Of a stretch of 64,000 nucleotides of DNA, positions 8,130 through 18,513 are shown one piece after another. This stretch comes from CAXBOO01 sp963977425. GTDB lineage: Bacteria > Bacteroidota > Bacteroidia > Flavobacteriales_D > Luteibaculaceae. Under the pieces are notes generated by a model. It made no database searches. It saw only the letters and a list, made by a program, of their open reading frames with translations, and was not told the DNA's origin. The position numbers and the translations under genes are program-made. The stretch lies in assembly GCA_963977425.1 (NCBI GenBank), contig CAXBOO010000004.1, forward strand, positions 124,001 through 188,000, in the 5' to 3' direction. Position 1 is the stretch's first letter, and every line of letters starts with the position of its first letter.

Positions 8130-8265
8130 TCCACACTTCTAATTTTCTTATCTATAGCATATATTCTTATGCAGATAAATAGAGCTTTTATCTAATAAAA
8201 AAATGTTTCAATAGGGTTCAGTTGCACAATTGCTGTACATTGGTATTGTAAAATTACAATAGCAT
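8130..8265 (+). other. Intergenic gap before recD
   Basis: 136 AT-rich bases. A 7-bp hairpin AGATAAA/TTTATCT lies at 8173-8193 with no T tract after it, so it is a poor terminator. I find no full match to TAnnTTTG; the nearest is TACATTGG shortly before the start codon. Confidence 0.3.
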
Positions 8266-10053
8266 ATGAAAAGCATTGATACAGCTCAGGTATTGGTAAA
8301 TCATTTGCCTCCGAGTTTAGTTTCCTCTGAAGTAAAACCATTTATATATAAGGCTTTTCAAGCGCTTGAAGCTGGTCACCTGTGCATTGATATCGACGCT
8401 TCTGAAATGCATTTTCAGAGCAATCACCCATTGTATAAGTTGGAAAACTACAACGATTGTACTAAGTTTTATCTTGAAAAATTTTGGTCGATAGAAAACA
8501 ATATTTTTTCTAAACTTCAAGAATTGTTGGTTTTCGGACAAGAGAAATTAGAACAACGCAAATCGTTCTTAAATGAGCATAAAGCATTCATTACATCGCA
8601 ACTTTTTCCTGAGTACAACCCTGGAGACAGCAATACTTTTGTTGATTGGCAAAAAATCGCCTCGCTCAATGCGTTTTTACACAACTTCGCCATCATTACT
8701 GGCGGTCCGGGTACGGGTAAAACCACTACAGTAGCCAAACTGCTGTATCTTCTATTTCTAGAGGCAGGTGATACATCTTTGCGTGTGGAATTGGTATCGC
8801 AAACAGGTAAAGCTGCAGCAAGATTGAAGGAATCTTTGATGGCAAGTACAACCGATGCCGATTATGGTATTGGGCATTTGAATAGTAACATTCTAAATCA
8901 TATTGCTGAAATACATCCTGAAACGATTCATAGATTGTTGGGGTATAAGTCTAATAGTTCAGAGTTTGAGTACAACAAAAACAATCTATTATCAGCCGAT
9001 GTTATTATTGTAGATGAAGCTTCAATGGCGGATGCACCATTATTGTCTAAGTTGATGGAAGCCATCAAACCAGGTGTTCGGTTTTATATGTTGGGTGACA
9101 GGAATCAGCTATCTTCTGTAGAAATTGGGTCTGTATTTTCGGATTTATGTTTGGCTAAACTCGATGCCGTTTCAGATTTATCAAACTTAATTGACGCTGA
9201 ATATTTTTCTCCGTTTCTCTCCGAAATCGAAGACCGTAATTTTTTGAATCACACCATCAATAATTTACCTAGCGATTTTGTCAATCAGATTGTAGAACTT
9301 AAAAGATCGTACCGGTTTACCGACACTCAACAAATAGGTGTTTTGGCCAACGATTTGATTCATAACCAAGATTTCAAAGCTGAGGATTTAGATGATTATT
9401 TTGGTGTCAATGCTAAAGAAGTAACGTTTTTGGAACAAAATTCTAATCTCAACTCTATCTATCCCATTTTTGAAGAATACATTCATGAAACCGATATTCA
9501 AACGGCGTTAGATAGATTGAATACAGTTAAAATTCTAACTGCATTAAGACGCGATGCAATTGAATACAATATACTAGTAGAGCAATATTTGGTGAATAAA
9601 AATCTATTGTGTACTAACAATACTTTTTACCACAACCAACCCATCATGGTTACTTCCAACGATTATTTTACAGGTTTGTACAATGGCGATGTTGGTTTGA
9701 TAAGGAAAAACGAAAATGGAGAATTACGGGCCTATTTCGAATTCTCAACTTCCGATGGTAAAGGCAAAGAAGTAAAATGTTTTTCTCCAGCAGGAATTCA
9801 ATCCTTCGAAACAGCATTTGCGATAACAATCCATAAAAGTCAAGGGTCGGAATTTGATACAATATTGATGGTTTTACCCAGCCATGCCGATCAAAAAATA
9901 TTGAGCAAAGAATTGGTATATACAGGGCTTACTCGCGCAAAAAAACAAGCTTATATCTTAAGCAGTAAAGCAACATTTATAGAAGCCGTAAATCAACCTG
10001 TAAGCCGTATTTCGGGATTAGGTGATAGAATAGCACAACAAAGGAGAGCCTAA
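8266..10053 (+). CDS. recD: Exodeoxyribonuclease V subunit alpha (RecD helicase)
   Basis: Fast 5'-3' helicase subunit of the RecBCD double-strand-break repair complex, superfamily 1B. 595 residues, normal length. Motifs in order: Walker A GGPGTGKTTT (about residue 147), VSQTGKAAARL (Ia), VIIVDEASMAD (II), MLGDRNQLSSVEIGSVF (III), LKRSYRF (IV), and FAITIHKSQGSEF with YTGLTRAKK (V/VI). First gene of a translationally coupled operon: its TAA overlaps the recC ATG as TAATG. Gene order D-C-B differs from E. coli, where recC precedes recB and recD. Confidence 0.95.
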   Translation: MKSIDTAQVLVNHLPPSLVSSEVKPFIYKAFQALEAGHLCIDIDASEMHFQSNHPLYKLENYNDCTKFYLEKFWSIENNIFSKLQELLVFGQEKLEQRKSFLNEHKAFITSQLFPEYNPGDSNTFVDWQKIASLNAFLHNFAIITGGPGTGKTTTVAKLLYLLFLEAGDTSLRVELVSQTGKAAARLKESLMASTTDADYGIGHLNSNILNHIAEIHPETIHRLLGYKSNSSEFEYNKNNLLSADVIIVDEASMADAPLLSKLMEAIKPGVRFYMLGDRNQLSSVEIGSVFSDLCLAKLDAVSDLSNLIDAEYFSPFLSEIEDRNFLNHTINNLPSDFVNQIVELKRSYRFTDTQQIGVLANDLIHNQDFKAEDLDDYFGVNAKEVTFLEQNSNLNSIYPIFEEYIHETDIQTALDRLNTVKILTALRRDAIEYNILVEQYLVNKNLLCTNNTFYHNQPIMVTSNDYFTGLYNGDVGLIRKNENGELRAYFEFSTSDGKGKEVKCFSPAGIQSFETAFAITIHKSQGSEFDTILMVLPSHADQKILSKELVYTGLTRAKKQAYILSSKATFIEAVNQPVSRISGLGDRIAQQRRA

Positions 10054-13000
10054 TGAGTATACATTCATTTTTACACAACGATAGCCAAGCTCTTTTGACT
10101 CAAATGGCCAACAAAATGGCTGAAATTGAACGTCGTCCATTGCAACCTATATATGTAGTTGTGCAAAGTCCAGGATTGATTGAGTGGTTGAATTTGCAAT
10201 TGGCTAAAACAAGTGGAATAGCAGCAAATATTCATTTTATAACACCCAATTTTTTGCCTTATTTAAGTTGTAAAGCCCTAGGTGAACGCTACGAGTCGGG
10301 CAAGAAAGCTGAGGAGTTGTTGTGGGGAATTCATAGAGTATTGGGCAGTATTGATTTTACAAGCGAATTTCCAAACGTTGTAAGATACTATGCTGAAAGC
10401 CCTTACAAGCAAATGCAATTGGCAGTAAAATTGTCCGATTTATTTGATCAATACAGCCTATACCGTGCCGATGATGTTGCCGAATGGGCAAAAGGCAAAG
10501 CTGCTGAGCGATTAACCGATTGTGCTGAAATAGAAGCATGGCAACGGTTTATTTGGCACAAAATATCGGACTCAGGAAATGAAGACTCTAATCAATCGGC
10601 ATTGGATAATTCTGGGGTTTTAGAGAAATTGAAATCAGAAACGGTTTCATCTCAAATTCAACAATTTTTTCCAAGCATACAGTGTTTTGCTTTATCTACT
10701 TTAAGTCCTTATCACAGTCAATTGCTTACAGGTTTGTCGCAACATACCGAAGTGAATTTTTTCTTGCTCAATCCATCACCTGAAGAATATTGGTACGATA
10801 TACGCCGTAAGAAGGATAAGCTGAGGAATTGGAATCTAGATGAATTGACAGAAGAAGATTTTGAAATTGAAGGCAACGATTTTTTATTGGCTCAAGGCAG
10901 GTTGCTAAAAAGTTTGATGCATCAATTGAGCGATGCAGACCCTAGTTTTTTCAATTATTATGAAGCACAACATACAGTTGAGAACAAGTTGTTGTTGCAA
11001 AAACTACAAAAGGAAATAGTTGAAAACAAAGCACCCATAGCTTCGTCTGAATTAGCAGAAACAAAGCAAGATTACAGCAATTTGTTCGTATTAAATACGG
11101 AGTTGCTAAACGATGGAAGCATACAAATCAATTCGCACTATAGCATCTACAGAGAGGTGCAAGGTTTGTACGATTATTTACTGGATAGAAAACAAAATTC
11201 TCCTGATTTAAATGCCGATGAAATAGCGGTTGTAACACCGTCTCTCATTAAATATGCTCCGTTTATAAAAGCTGTTTTCGATAGTGCACCACATAAATTA
11301 AATTACAATTTGGTGAGTTTATCCGATGCCGATGAACACAGTCCAGTAGCCTTCATATTCGATATTTTGAATGTATCGGAAACAGAATTTACAGCCGAGA
11401 AAGTGCTAGCATTATTGGAGTTTCCAGATGTGGCTAATCATTTTGGAATACAGGATAAAACGTTTATAAGATCGGCATTGAAAGCGGCTAATATTCGTTG
11501 GAAAATAGATGCAGAGAAAAACGATTCAGAACTTCACCAGGTTTCTTGGCGATATGGTTTGCAACGCTTGGTAACGGGTATGCTCACCAATTCCGAGGAA
11601 AATGTTTTGATAGATTCAGACGATTACCTGAATCCAATTTCGGTGGCAAGCCCCAATCAATACGCTGAATTGCTTCGTTTCATTCATTTTGTTGATGAGT
11701 TGATTGCAGTGATACGTAGCGATGCAAAAATGCGAGGTATTAGCAATTGCGGCAATTATTTGTTGAAACTAATAGAAACTTTTTTGCCGGAAAATGGTCT
11801 GGAAGAAAGTGCCAATATCGATGCTTTGGTAAGTGTAATCCACAGTTTCAATGACCAGGCAAGCGATGAGTTGAGCAGCATAGATTTAAAATCATACACC
11901 TATGCTGTACAGCACCAATTCAGAGAAGAAGAAAAAAAGAGGAAAATATTTAGAGGCAGTGTGGTATTTGCATCTCCAAAAGATATCCGTGCTATTCCTT
12001 TTAAGGTTATTGCATATCTAGGTCTTGATTCATCATCATTTCCTAAACAAACCGACCGTTCAGCTTTTGATTTAATGCAGTTGAAACCGAAGTTTGGAGA
12101 CCGAAGTTTTAAGGACAATGATCGACACTTGTTCATTGAAAGTTTCATGTGTGCTAAAGAAGCGTTTTACGTTTCTTATTTAGGGAAAAGCGCAAAAACC
12201 GATACCGATTTACCCGCCTCTGTGGTGGTAGACGAACTCGTTGGTTTTGTGAATAATAGAGATCGAAAAGATGACGCTTTGTTCCAAATATTTCAACATC
12301 CATTGCATGCTACAAGCAAGCGATATGCAATTGGAGAAAATGGATTGTTTACATATAGAACAAATGCTGAAAAGACGTCAGAAAGTACATCGTCGCCAGG
12401 GAATAATATTGTAACAAAAAGAAAACCAGCAACCTTAAAAGATTTCATTGATTATTTCAAAAATGCACCTAAATGGTATTTTAAAGAGGTGTCCAATCTG
12501 TCGTTTTATGAAAACGATGAAATAATAGAAGATACTTTATTTATTGAAGCCAATACTTTACAGGATTACGCCATTAAAACATTGGTTTTAGAAGGGCTTT
12601 TACAAAATGAGAGTAAGTGGGATGAATTCACTCAAAAATTGCAATCAAAAGGCTTGGTTCAACTTGGTGAATATGGGGTGAAAACGGTTGACGATTTCAA
12701 GGTTTATTTTGAAAATAAATTAGAGAGACACAGTTTAGATACATTGTACAACTCCGACAATCTGCTTTCGGTGGAGCTATCGGGACCTGTTCAAGGAAAA
12801 GTCGAGTATTTTATGGGCTCTGAAGCAGTGGCTACTGTAGCATTGATAAAAGATTCAGGGAAAAAATCGGAAGGAAAATACCTGTTGGAACTGTTTATCA
12901 AAGCGTGTTTCTTGGCGAGGCAATTGAATCAAAATGTTCAAATGAACGGCTTGTTTAAAGAGAAAGATTACCGTGGAATTATCACTCCAGATCAGGCTAC

Positions 13001-13343
13001 AGAATCTCTAGAGCCGCTGCAGGCATTGTATGAAAAACGTTACGAAAGCTTGCAGTTTTTCCATGCCGATTCTATGAAAGTAATTTTGGATACCATAAAA
13101 AGAACAGGAACTTATGATGACAATTCATTTGGTAAAATATTTATATCAGATAACCATTCACTTATTGAATATGAACTAGTTTTTAACCATTTATACAATG
13201 AAGGATTTGCTTTCAATCCAAATGAGGAAGATCCGGAAAAACAAAAAGAACCAAGTTTAGAATCTGCTATTGGTCAGTGTTGGTTGGGTGAAGGAAAAGC
13301 CATTTTCGAATTAATTAATGCGTTTTTAAAGGTAGTTAAATGA
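10053..13343 (+). CDS. recC: Exodeoxyribonuclease V subunit gamma (RecC)
   Basis: Scaffold and Chi-recognition subunit of RecBCD. 1096 residues, similar to E. coli RecC. It has the fold of a helicase-nuclease without working ATPase motifs: the N-terminus reads IYVVVQSPGLIEWLNLQLAKTSG where a Walker A would be. Other typical stretches are FALSTLSPYHSQLL, EIAVVTPSLIKYAPFI, and FKVIAYLGLDSSSFPK. Starts within the recD stop and ends overlapping the recB start by 4 bases (ATGA). Function relies on complex formation with RecB and RecD next door. The Chi sequence of this organism cannot be told from the gene. Confidence 0.93.
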   Translation: MSIHSFLHNDSQALLTQMANKMAEIERRPLQPIYVVVQSPGLIEWLNLQLAKTSGIAANIHFITPNFLPYLSCKALGERYESGKKAEELLWGIHRVLGSIDFTSEFPNVVRYYAESPYKQMQLAVKLSDLFDQYSLYRADDVAEWAKGKAAERLTDCAEIEAWQRFIWHKISDSGNEDSNQSALDNSGVLEKLKSETVSSQIQQFFPSIQCFALSTLSPYHSQLLTGLSQHTEVNFFLLNPSPEEYWYDIRRKKDKLRNWNLDELTEEDFEIEGNDFLLAQGRLLKSLMHQLSDADPSFFNYYEAQHTVENKLLLQKLQKEIVENKAPIASSELAETKQDYSNLFVLNTELLNDGSIQINSHYSIYREVQGLYDYLLDRKQNSPDLNADEIAVVTPSLIKYAPFIKAVFDSAPHKLNYNLVSLSDADEHSPVAFIFDILNVSETEFTAEKVLALLEFPDVANHFGIQDKTFIRSALKAANIRWKIDAEKNDSELHQVSWRYGLQRLVTGMLTNSEENVLIDSDDYLNPISVASPNQYAELLRFIHFVDELIAVIRSDAKMRGISNCGNYLLKLIETFLPENGLEESANIDALVSVIHSFNDQASDELSSIDLKSYTYAVQHQFREEEKKRKIFRGSVVFASPKDIRAIPFKVIAYLGLDSSSFPKQTDRSAFDLMQLKPKFGDRSFKDNDRHLFIESFMCAKEAFYVSYLGKSAKTDTDLPASVVVDELVGFVNNRDRKDDALFQIFQHPLHATSKRYAIGENGLFTYRTNAEKTSESTSSPGNNIVTKRKPATLKDFIDYFKNAPKWYFKEVSNLSFYENDEIIEDTLFIEANTLQDYAIKTLVLEGLLQNESKWDEFTQKLQSKGLVQLGEYGVKTVDDFKVYFENKLERHSLDTLYNSDNLLSVELSGPVQGKVEYFMGSEAVATVALIKDSGKKSEGKYLLELFIKACFLARQLNQNVQMNGLFKEKDYRGIITPDQATESLEPLQALYEKRYESLQFFHADSMKVILDTIKRTGTYDDNSFGKIFISDNHSLIEYELVFNHLYNEGFAFNPNEEDPEKQKEPSLESAIGQCWLGEGKAIFELINAFLKVVK

Positions 13344-16300
13344 GGGATTTTGTTGTAAAAACCGCCCCGATTTCAGGCGTCAATTTGGTAGAAGCCTCGG
13401 CCGGTACGGGCAAAACATTTTCTGTAGGAATATTGGTTTTACGCTGTTTGTTGGAAAAGAAATTGCCTATTGGTAAAATACTGATGGTAACCTTTACCAA
13501 GGCTGCTGTTGCGGAGTTAGAAGAACGTGTAAGAAAGTTTGTACGCATAGCTTACGATGTTGCATTTGGAAATACAGAATTCAATAAGGAGGATATAATT
13601 CACGATTTGGTTAGGGCAAGTCTGATAAAAGATACAGAGAACACCAAAAAGATATTTGTAAGAGCCCTCAGTCATTTAGATGAACTTTCTGTAATGACCA
13701 TCCACAGTTTTTGTGAGAAGAATTTAAAAGAATTTGCTTTCTCGTCAGGGCAAATGTTCCAGCAAGAAATTATTGCAGACGAAGCCGATTTGATTGCGCG
13801 TTTTGCTGAAGAGTATTGGCAAAATTTGCTTTGTGGCGAGGATAAACACCTAGTAGTGTCCAATCCGAATGTGAGCTTTAGCGATTTCAAAGATCGCATC
13901 AAAAACTTCTTAAAAGGCGAAGAGTTGCAAGCTTTAGATGTCATTGGAGAAGATCCGATTGGCGAACTTGATGATTTGTTGAAAAATGAGATGGATGGAT
14001 TATTGGCTTACAGTGATAATCCTAATGATAAGAATGGAAAAAAGTTTAAAAATGCAATTGAAAAAGAAAATATAAATCTTTCGAATACTACAGATTTGTT
14101 AGATTTTTTGAAACCAAAAATATCCAACGTTTACGTAAAGGAAATCCCTTCGCCTTACATCGAGGCCATTCATACAGTTTTAAAATATGAAATAGATGTG
14201 CCAAGCTATATTTACAAAAAAGGTTTGCACGAAATCGCTGAAAAGGTAAGACTGCACAAAGAATCCAGAGCATTATTAAGCTACGACGATTTGATTACCA
14301 AGATGTACGAAGCCGTTATTGACCCGGAATTTGGCGAATCGTTTGTAACCAATGTTTCTAAAAATTATTGGGCCGTATTCATTGACGAATTTCAAGACAC
14401 CGATGAAAAGCAACACCGAATTTTCGAAACCATTTTCGCGCAGAATGCTAGAGTACTATATTATATAGGCGATCCAAAACAAAGCATATACAGTTGGCGC
14501 TCGGCCGATTTGGATGTATACGATGCGGCAAAAGAAGCGGTAAAAAGCGATCATCAATTTACGATGACCACCAATTTTAGATCAGAAGAAAAGTATGTGA
14601 ATGCTATCAATGCACTTTACAAGTCTTTGGGCGAAGACGATTTTAGCCGAAAAGGATTGCGTTATATACCCGTTGGGGCCAAAAATTCTAAAGACAGTTT
14701 CACCAATGTTGCTGGTGAAGAAAGGTTGAACATCAAAATATTAAATAAAGACAAAAGATTTAAAACGGTAGCGCAAAAAATAGAAGAAGTCCTTAATTCT
14801 AAACAGTATTCAATAGCGGATAAGGCCATTGTGGCTTCTGATATTGGAGTACTTGTGCGGTCAGGTAGAGAAGCCCTAGGCATCAAAAATTATTTAGAAG
14901 AGCTGGGTATACCGTCCATATTACGCGATGGAGCCAGTGTATTTAAAAGCGACGAGGCGTTGTTTGTGTTGAATATTTTGCGCGCTATAGAAAAAGTCAA
15001 TCAAAAGAACATTGGTGTAGCCTTGGTAGGATCTTACTTTGGAATAAGCAGTAGTGAGTGGCCCAATAGAAATACCGAAGCTGATTTGATTTTCTTCAAG
15101 GAAATACAAGTTGCATTCCCCGAAAGAGGCGTGTTGTCTGTCATCAATCAAGTGCTGAATCACTACCGTTTTTACGAACAAACCAATCAGTTAGGTGCTG
15201 GCGATAGAATGCAAAGCAATGTTCAGCAGTTGAGTGAGTTGTTGTACGAGCAACAAAATAGAGGAAGCGAACAGTTGGCAGATTTATGTCAATACATAGA
15301 GAGAGAAAGGAAATCTACGTTTACAAGTGACGAAGATGACAGAGAGAAAAGAATAGAATCGGATGAAAACGCGGTTCAAATATCAACCATCCACAAAGCA
15401 AAAGGTTTGCAGTACAATCTTGTTTTTGCGCTGACAGATTTCAATATAGAGCCCTTTAGTACAAGCCGGTATTTTTCTTATAAAAATGCCGAAACAAAGA
15501 AAAAACTAGAGCGGTATAAACACAGTGCTAAAAGTAAGGTTAGTTTGCCTCAAGAAGAGCTTATCGAATATGAAAAGGCTTTAGAATGGCACAATGCTCA
15601 AAGCAATGAAGAGAATCTCCGATCGATTTACGTCATGCTCACACGAGCGGTTTATGCCAGCTATTTGTTCGTAAGCGAAAAAGACAAAGGCACTTTTAAA
15701 AGCATAAGCGAGAAAATACAGGAATTACAGGGAAGCGATGGCATTTGTACTCATTTTGAGGTGAATAAAGAGTATCCTCGTTGGGAAGTGACGATTCAGG
15801 AAGAATCAAAAACAGTTGGCTTACGATCAACGGAAAACCTTCAGCCATTTGCAGGTACTTACTATACCCAATCGTATTCATCATTAAGCGGTCACGCATA
15901 CCAACCAATTGATAAAACTGAATATGCTGAAGCTGTAAAAACGGATTACGATACCTATGTGTTTGATGTTTTACCGAAAGGAGCACAGGCGGGAACGTTT
16001 ATGCACGAGTTATTTGAAGTTGCTAATTTTTCGGATTCAGAATCTTGGAAAAAAACTGTAGAAAAACAGTGTAAGCGATACGGTGGTAAATATGAAAAAG
16101 ACGATCATAAAACGGGTTTAGTAAATCTGATACGCAACACAGTTGAATCTGATTTAGGGGATGGATTAACATTGGATGCGATAGACAACGATGGCAAGCT
16201 TAATGAAATGGAGTTTTTCTTGACTACTAAAGATTGGGATATCTTGAACAATGAAATCGTTAAGAAGCATTTTGGAGAACGATTGAGTCTGAATTACGAT

Positions 16301-16645
16301 AAAGTACCCGATGGATTTTTGAATGGATTTATTGACTTAATTTTTGAGCACAACGGACGCTATCATGTTTTGGATTGGAAATCGAATCATTTAGGTAATA
16401 ATGTTGCCAATTATACGGCCGACAAGCTAGATGAAGCCATGACCAATAGCAACTATCATCTGCAATATTTAATTTACAGTATTGCGCTATACCGCTATTT
16501 GAAACAAGTATTGGGTAGCCAATTCGACTATGATACCCACATGGGAAATGTCTATTATTTGTTTTTTAGAGGGTTAAGAAGTGGTCAATCAACGGGTGTT
16601 TTTGCGACTAAAATTCCATTGGAAGTATTGCAACAATTTGACTGA
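13340..16645 (+). CDS. recB: Exodeoxyribonuclease V subunit beta (RecB helicase-nuclease)
   Basis: 3'-5' helicase and nuclease subunit of RecBCD, UvrD-like. 1101 residues. Helicase motifs: EASAGTGKTF (I), VTFTKAAVAELEERVR (Ia), FIDEFQDTDEKQHRIF (II), YYIGDPKQSIYSWRSADL (III), TTNFRS (IV), VQISTIHKAKGLQYNLVF (V), YVMLTRAV (VI). C-terminal nuclease domain: GTFMHELFE, then FIDLIFEHNGRYHVLDWKSN with the Asp and Asp-x-Lys metal/catalytic residues in place, so the nuclease looks active. All three subunits are full length, so the complex is probably functional. Converges on the minus-strand gene with only 2 bases between the stops. Confidence 0.95.
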   Translation: MRDFVVKTAPISGVNLVEASAGTGKTFSVGILVLRCLLEKKLPIGKILMVTFTKAAVAELEERVRKFVRIAYDVAFGNTEFNKEDIIHDLVRASLIKDTENTKKIFVRALSHLDELSVMTIHSFCEKNLKEFAFSSGQMFQQEIIADEADLIARFAEEYWQNLLCGEDKHLVVSNPNVSFSDFKDRIKNFLKGEELQALDVIGEDPIGELDDLLKNEMDGLLAYSDNPNDKNGKKFKNAIEKENINLSNTTDLLDFLKPKISNVYVKEIPSPYIEAIHTVLKYEIDVPSYIYKKGLHEIAEKVRLHKESRALLSYDDLITKMYEAVIDPEFGESFVTNVSKNYWAVFIDEFQDTDEKQHRIFETIFAQNARVLYYIGDPKQSIYSWRSADLDVYDAAKEAVKSDHQFTMTTNFRSEEKYVNAINALYKSLGEDDFSRKGLRYIPVGAKNSKDSFTNVAGEERLNIKILNKDKRFKTVAQKIEEVLNSKQYSIADKAIVASDIGVLVRSGREALGIKNYLEELGIPSILRDGASVFKSDEALFVLNILRAIEKVNQKNIGVALVGSYFGISSSEWPNRNTEADLIFFKEIQVAFPERGVLSVINQVLNHYRFYEQTNQLGAGDRMQSNVQQLSELLYEQQNRGSEQLADLCQYIERERKSTFTSDEDDREKRIESDENAVQISTIHKAKGLQYNLVFALTDFNIEPFSTSRYFSYKNAETKKKLERYKHSAKSKVSLPQEELIEYEKALEWHNAQSNEENLRSIYVMLTRAVYASYLFVSEKDKGTFKSISEKIQELQGSDGICTHFEVNKEYPRWEVTIQEESKTVGLRSTENLQPFAGTYYTQSYSSLSGHAYQPIDKTEYAEAVKTDYDTYVFDVLPKGAQAGTFMHELFEVANFSDSESWKKTVEKQCKRYGGKYEKDDHKTGLVNLIRNTVESDLGDGLTLDAIDNDGKLNEMEFFLTTKDWDILNNEIVKKHFGERLSLNYDKVPDGFLNGFIDLIFEHNGRYHVLDWKSNHLGNNVANYTADKLDEAMTNSNYHLQYLIYSIALYRYLKQVLGSQFDYDTHMGNVYYLFFRGLRSGQSTGVFATKIPLEVLQQFD

Positions 16646-16647
16646 CA

Positions 16648-18414
16648 TCAATTGTAAAGGCGGTAAATTTCTACTTTAAATTGTCCTGAAATATGGAGAT
16701 GGTTTCGGTTCCAAATGTAGGATTTGAACGTGTCTGCAGTATTGTTTTTTCCAACAGCAAAACTCATATCAACGTGAATTTCACCCTTATCATTCACCGT
16801 GCAAGACTCTAAGAAGTTAAGCCCGTCGTACGTGTCTATGTCTCTTGTAATGTGATTTTCGGTACTTACTACTATAGGGAAAGATTGTACGTCATCGATA
16901 TCGAACAATGTGCCAGTGATGCGAAAAAGCATGGAGCCATTGAGAGGTATGTTGGCAAAATCGAAATATTCTTTATCACCATCTAGGAGCACAACTTGGG
17001 TATTTATCAGTTCTCGTTTCAAAAATTTCTTCCTCTCAAAAAGAGTAAGTTTCGAAATAGGGTCTTGATATTTGACGGTATATCTTAACGGCAAGTCCGG
17101 ACGAATTAGCTCAGTGCTGATGATGTAATCGTGCAAAGTATCAATGTCTCGGTAAGTATTCTGAAATGCAAATGAGTTTATATTGGCCTGTCGCATTCTT
17201 TCGTTATCCATTTTCCAAAAACGAGCTCCTGTAGTAGGCGGAGTGCCTAATATCGATTCTGGAATGCTGCTAATAAGTTCTTCATCAAAATGCTCATAAT
17301 AGAAAAACTTTGACTTCTCAATATTGAAATCATATACAAAGTGCGCGCCTGTAATGCCTATTATTAGTAATGCAGGCCATTGTTTTCGCCAATGGTCTAG
17401 AGCAATAAATAAGGCTATAAAAAAGAGTAGGGGCAGATAAATAGCCGCTCTATCTTCAGGAAATTTTACGCCTAAAATATAATGTTGAGCAAGAATATTG
17501 GCTACTGCAGCTATGCAAAAACTGTAAAGTATAATCGCTGAATTAAAAATGCTTTTTTGCTGAGTAAAGACAACAACGGCAGTATAAACAATACCAAGAA
17601 AAACAAGCGTTAATGCGATGTCTAAATAGAAGTTACCCGTATTCCAAAAATACTGAGTTAGACTGTGTAAGGTGTTTTGGTAAAATCCGTTTTCTCCGCC
17701 ATAATAGAGCTTGCCAATTTCTTTGAGGTGAAAAGAATATTGTATAGCGTAAAAAATAGGAACAAGTGCTGCAACAAGAAAGGTGAGTTGAGTAAAGGTT
17801 TTTTTATGAATGAGATAAAGCCCTAAATACACAAATGCCATAAGGATAAGTGGAACCAAACTCATGTTGCTATAACACGCAAAAAGAAAACTAATAATGC
17901 ACCAGTAAAAAGCATTTTTCTTTTGATACTGTATATAGTGCAAGAGGAATTGAATACCAGAAACGAACAAGGCAATAGACAAACCGTAACCTCTAGCCAA
18001 TGCAAAGTATTCGATAATGAAAGCACTGCATGTAAACACTATAAGTAGGCCGTAAAAGTTTATTTTTTGTCTGAAAAATGGTGCAAATCGTATTGCAGAC
18101 CAAAAGAATAAAGGAAAGGCTAAAATATTGGGCAATCGGATGACCCACGAAGCATCTGAATGAAATATTCGGTAAAATAGCCCGCCCAGAAAACTGTTCA
18201 AAAAATGGTTGTTGGCATCAATGTATCCCATATAGGGTAAGGGATTCCAATCGATCATGTACGACCATTTGGTTACAATTTCGTCTGTAATTAAAAAGAC
18301 AGTATGCGATCGAATGATGAGGTATGTCCAGAGTAAAGCAAAGCCAAAGTAAAGCGCTATTTTTTCTTTTTTACTAAAACTATTTTGATTTGAAGTAGCT
18401 GGCTCAGCTTTCAT
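16648..18414 (-). CDS. Multi-pass membrane protein, GT-C glycosyltransferase-like
   Basis: 588 residues with about 10-12 predicted membrane helices in the first 400 residues and a soluble C-terminal domain of about 170. The first periplasmic loop has an Asp-Glu pair (FLITDEIVTKW) followed by DANNHFLNSF and RLPN. This order recalls the PMT/ArnT superfamily (GT39/GT83), which transfers sugars from polyprenyl phosphate. That makes a lipid-linked sugar transferase likely, but the substrate is unknown. The C-terminal part (GSMLFRITGTLFD, FKVEIYRLYN) is beta-rich and periplasmic. Start ATG 18414. It stands alone, converging on recB and diverging from the beta-barrel gene. Confidence 0.6.
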   Translation of the reverse strand: MKAEPATSNQNSFSKKEKIALYFGFALLWTYLIIRSHTVFLITDEIVTKWSYMIDWNPLPYMGYIDANNHFLNSFLGGLFYRIFHSDASWVIRLPNILAFPLFFWSAIRFAPFFRQKINFYGLLIVFTCSAFIIEYFALARGYGLSIALFVSGIQFLLHYIQYQKKNAFYWCIISFLFACYSNMSLVPLILMAFVYLGLYLIHKKTFTQLTFLVAALVPIFYAIQYSFHLKEIGKLYYGGENGFYQNTLHSLTQYFWNTGNFYLDIALTLVFLGIVYTAVVVFTQQKSIFNSAIILYSFCIAAVANILAQHYILGVKFPEDRAAIYLPLLFFIALFIALDHWRKQWPALLIIGITGAHFVYDFNIEKSKFFYYEHFDEELISSIPESILGTPPTTGARFWKMDNERMRQANINSFAFQNTYRDIDTLHDYIISTELIRPDLPLRYTVKYQDPISKLTLFERKKFLKRELINTQVVLLDGDKEYFDFANIPLNGSMLFRITGTLFDIDDVQSFPIVVSTENHITRDIDTYDGLNFLESCTVNDKGEIHVDMSFAVGKNNTADTFKSYIWNRNHLHISGQFKVEIYRLYN

Positions 18415-18513
18415 TGGTGGTAGGAATGGTAAGGCGAATAAACTTAAATAATTATAATGTTATTTGAATCGGAGTTTTTTAAAACTATATTGTGGGAACA
18501 ATCCAAAACCGCA

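Noticed and set aside
8173..8193. Terminator before recD
   Set aside because: Seven-base AT-rich stem without a following T run.
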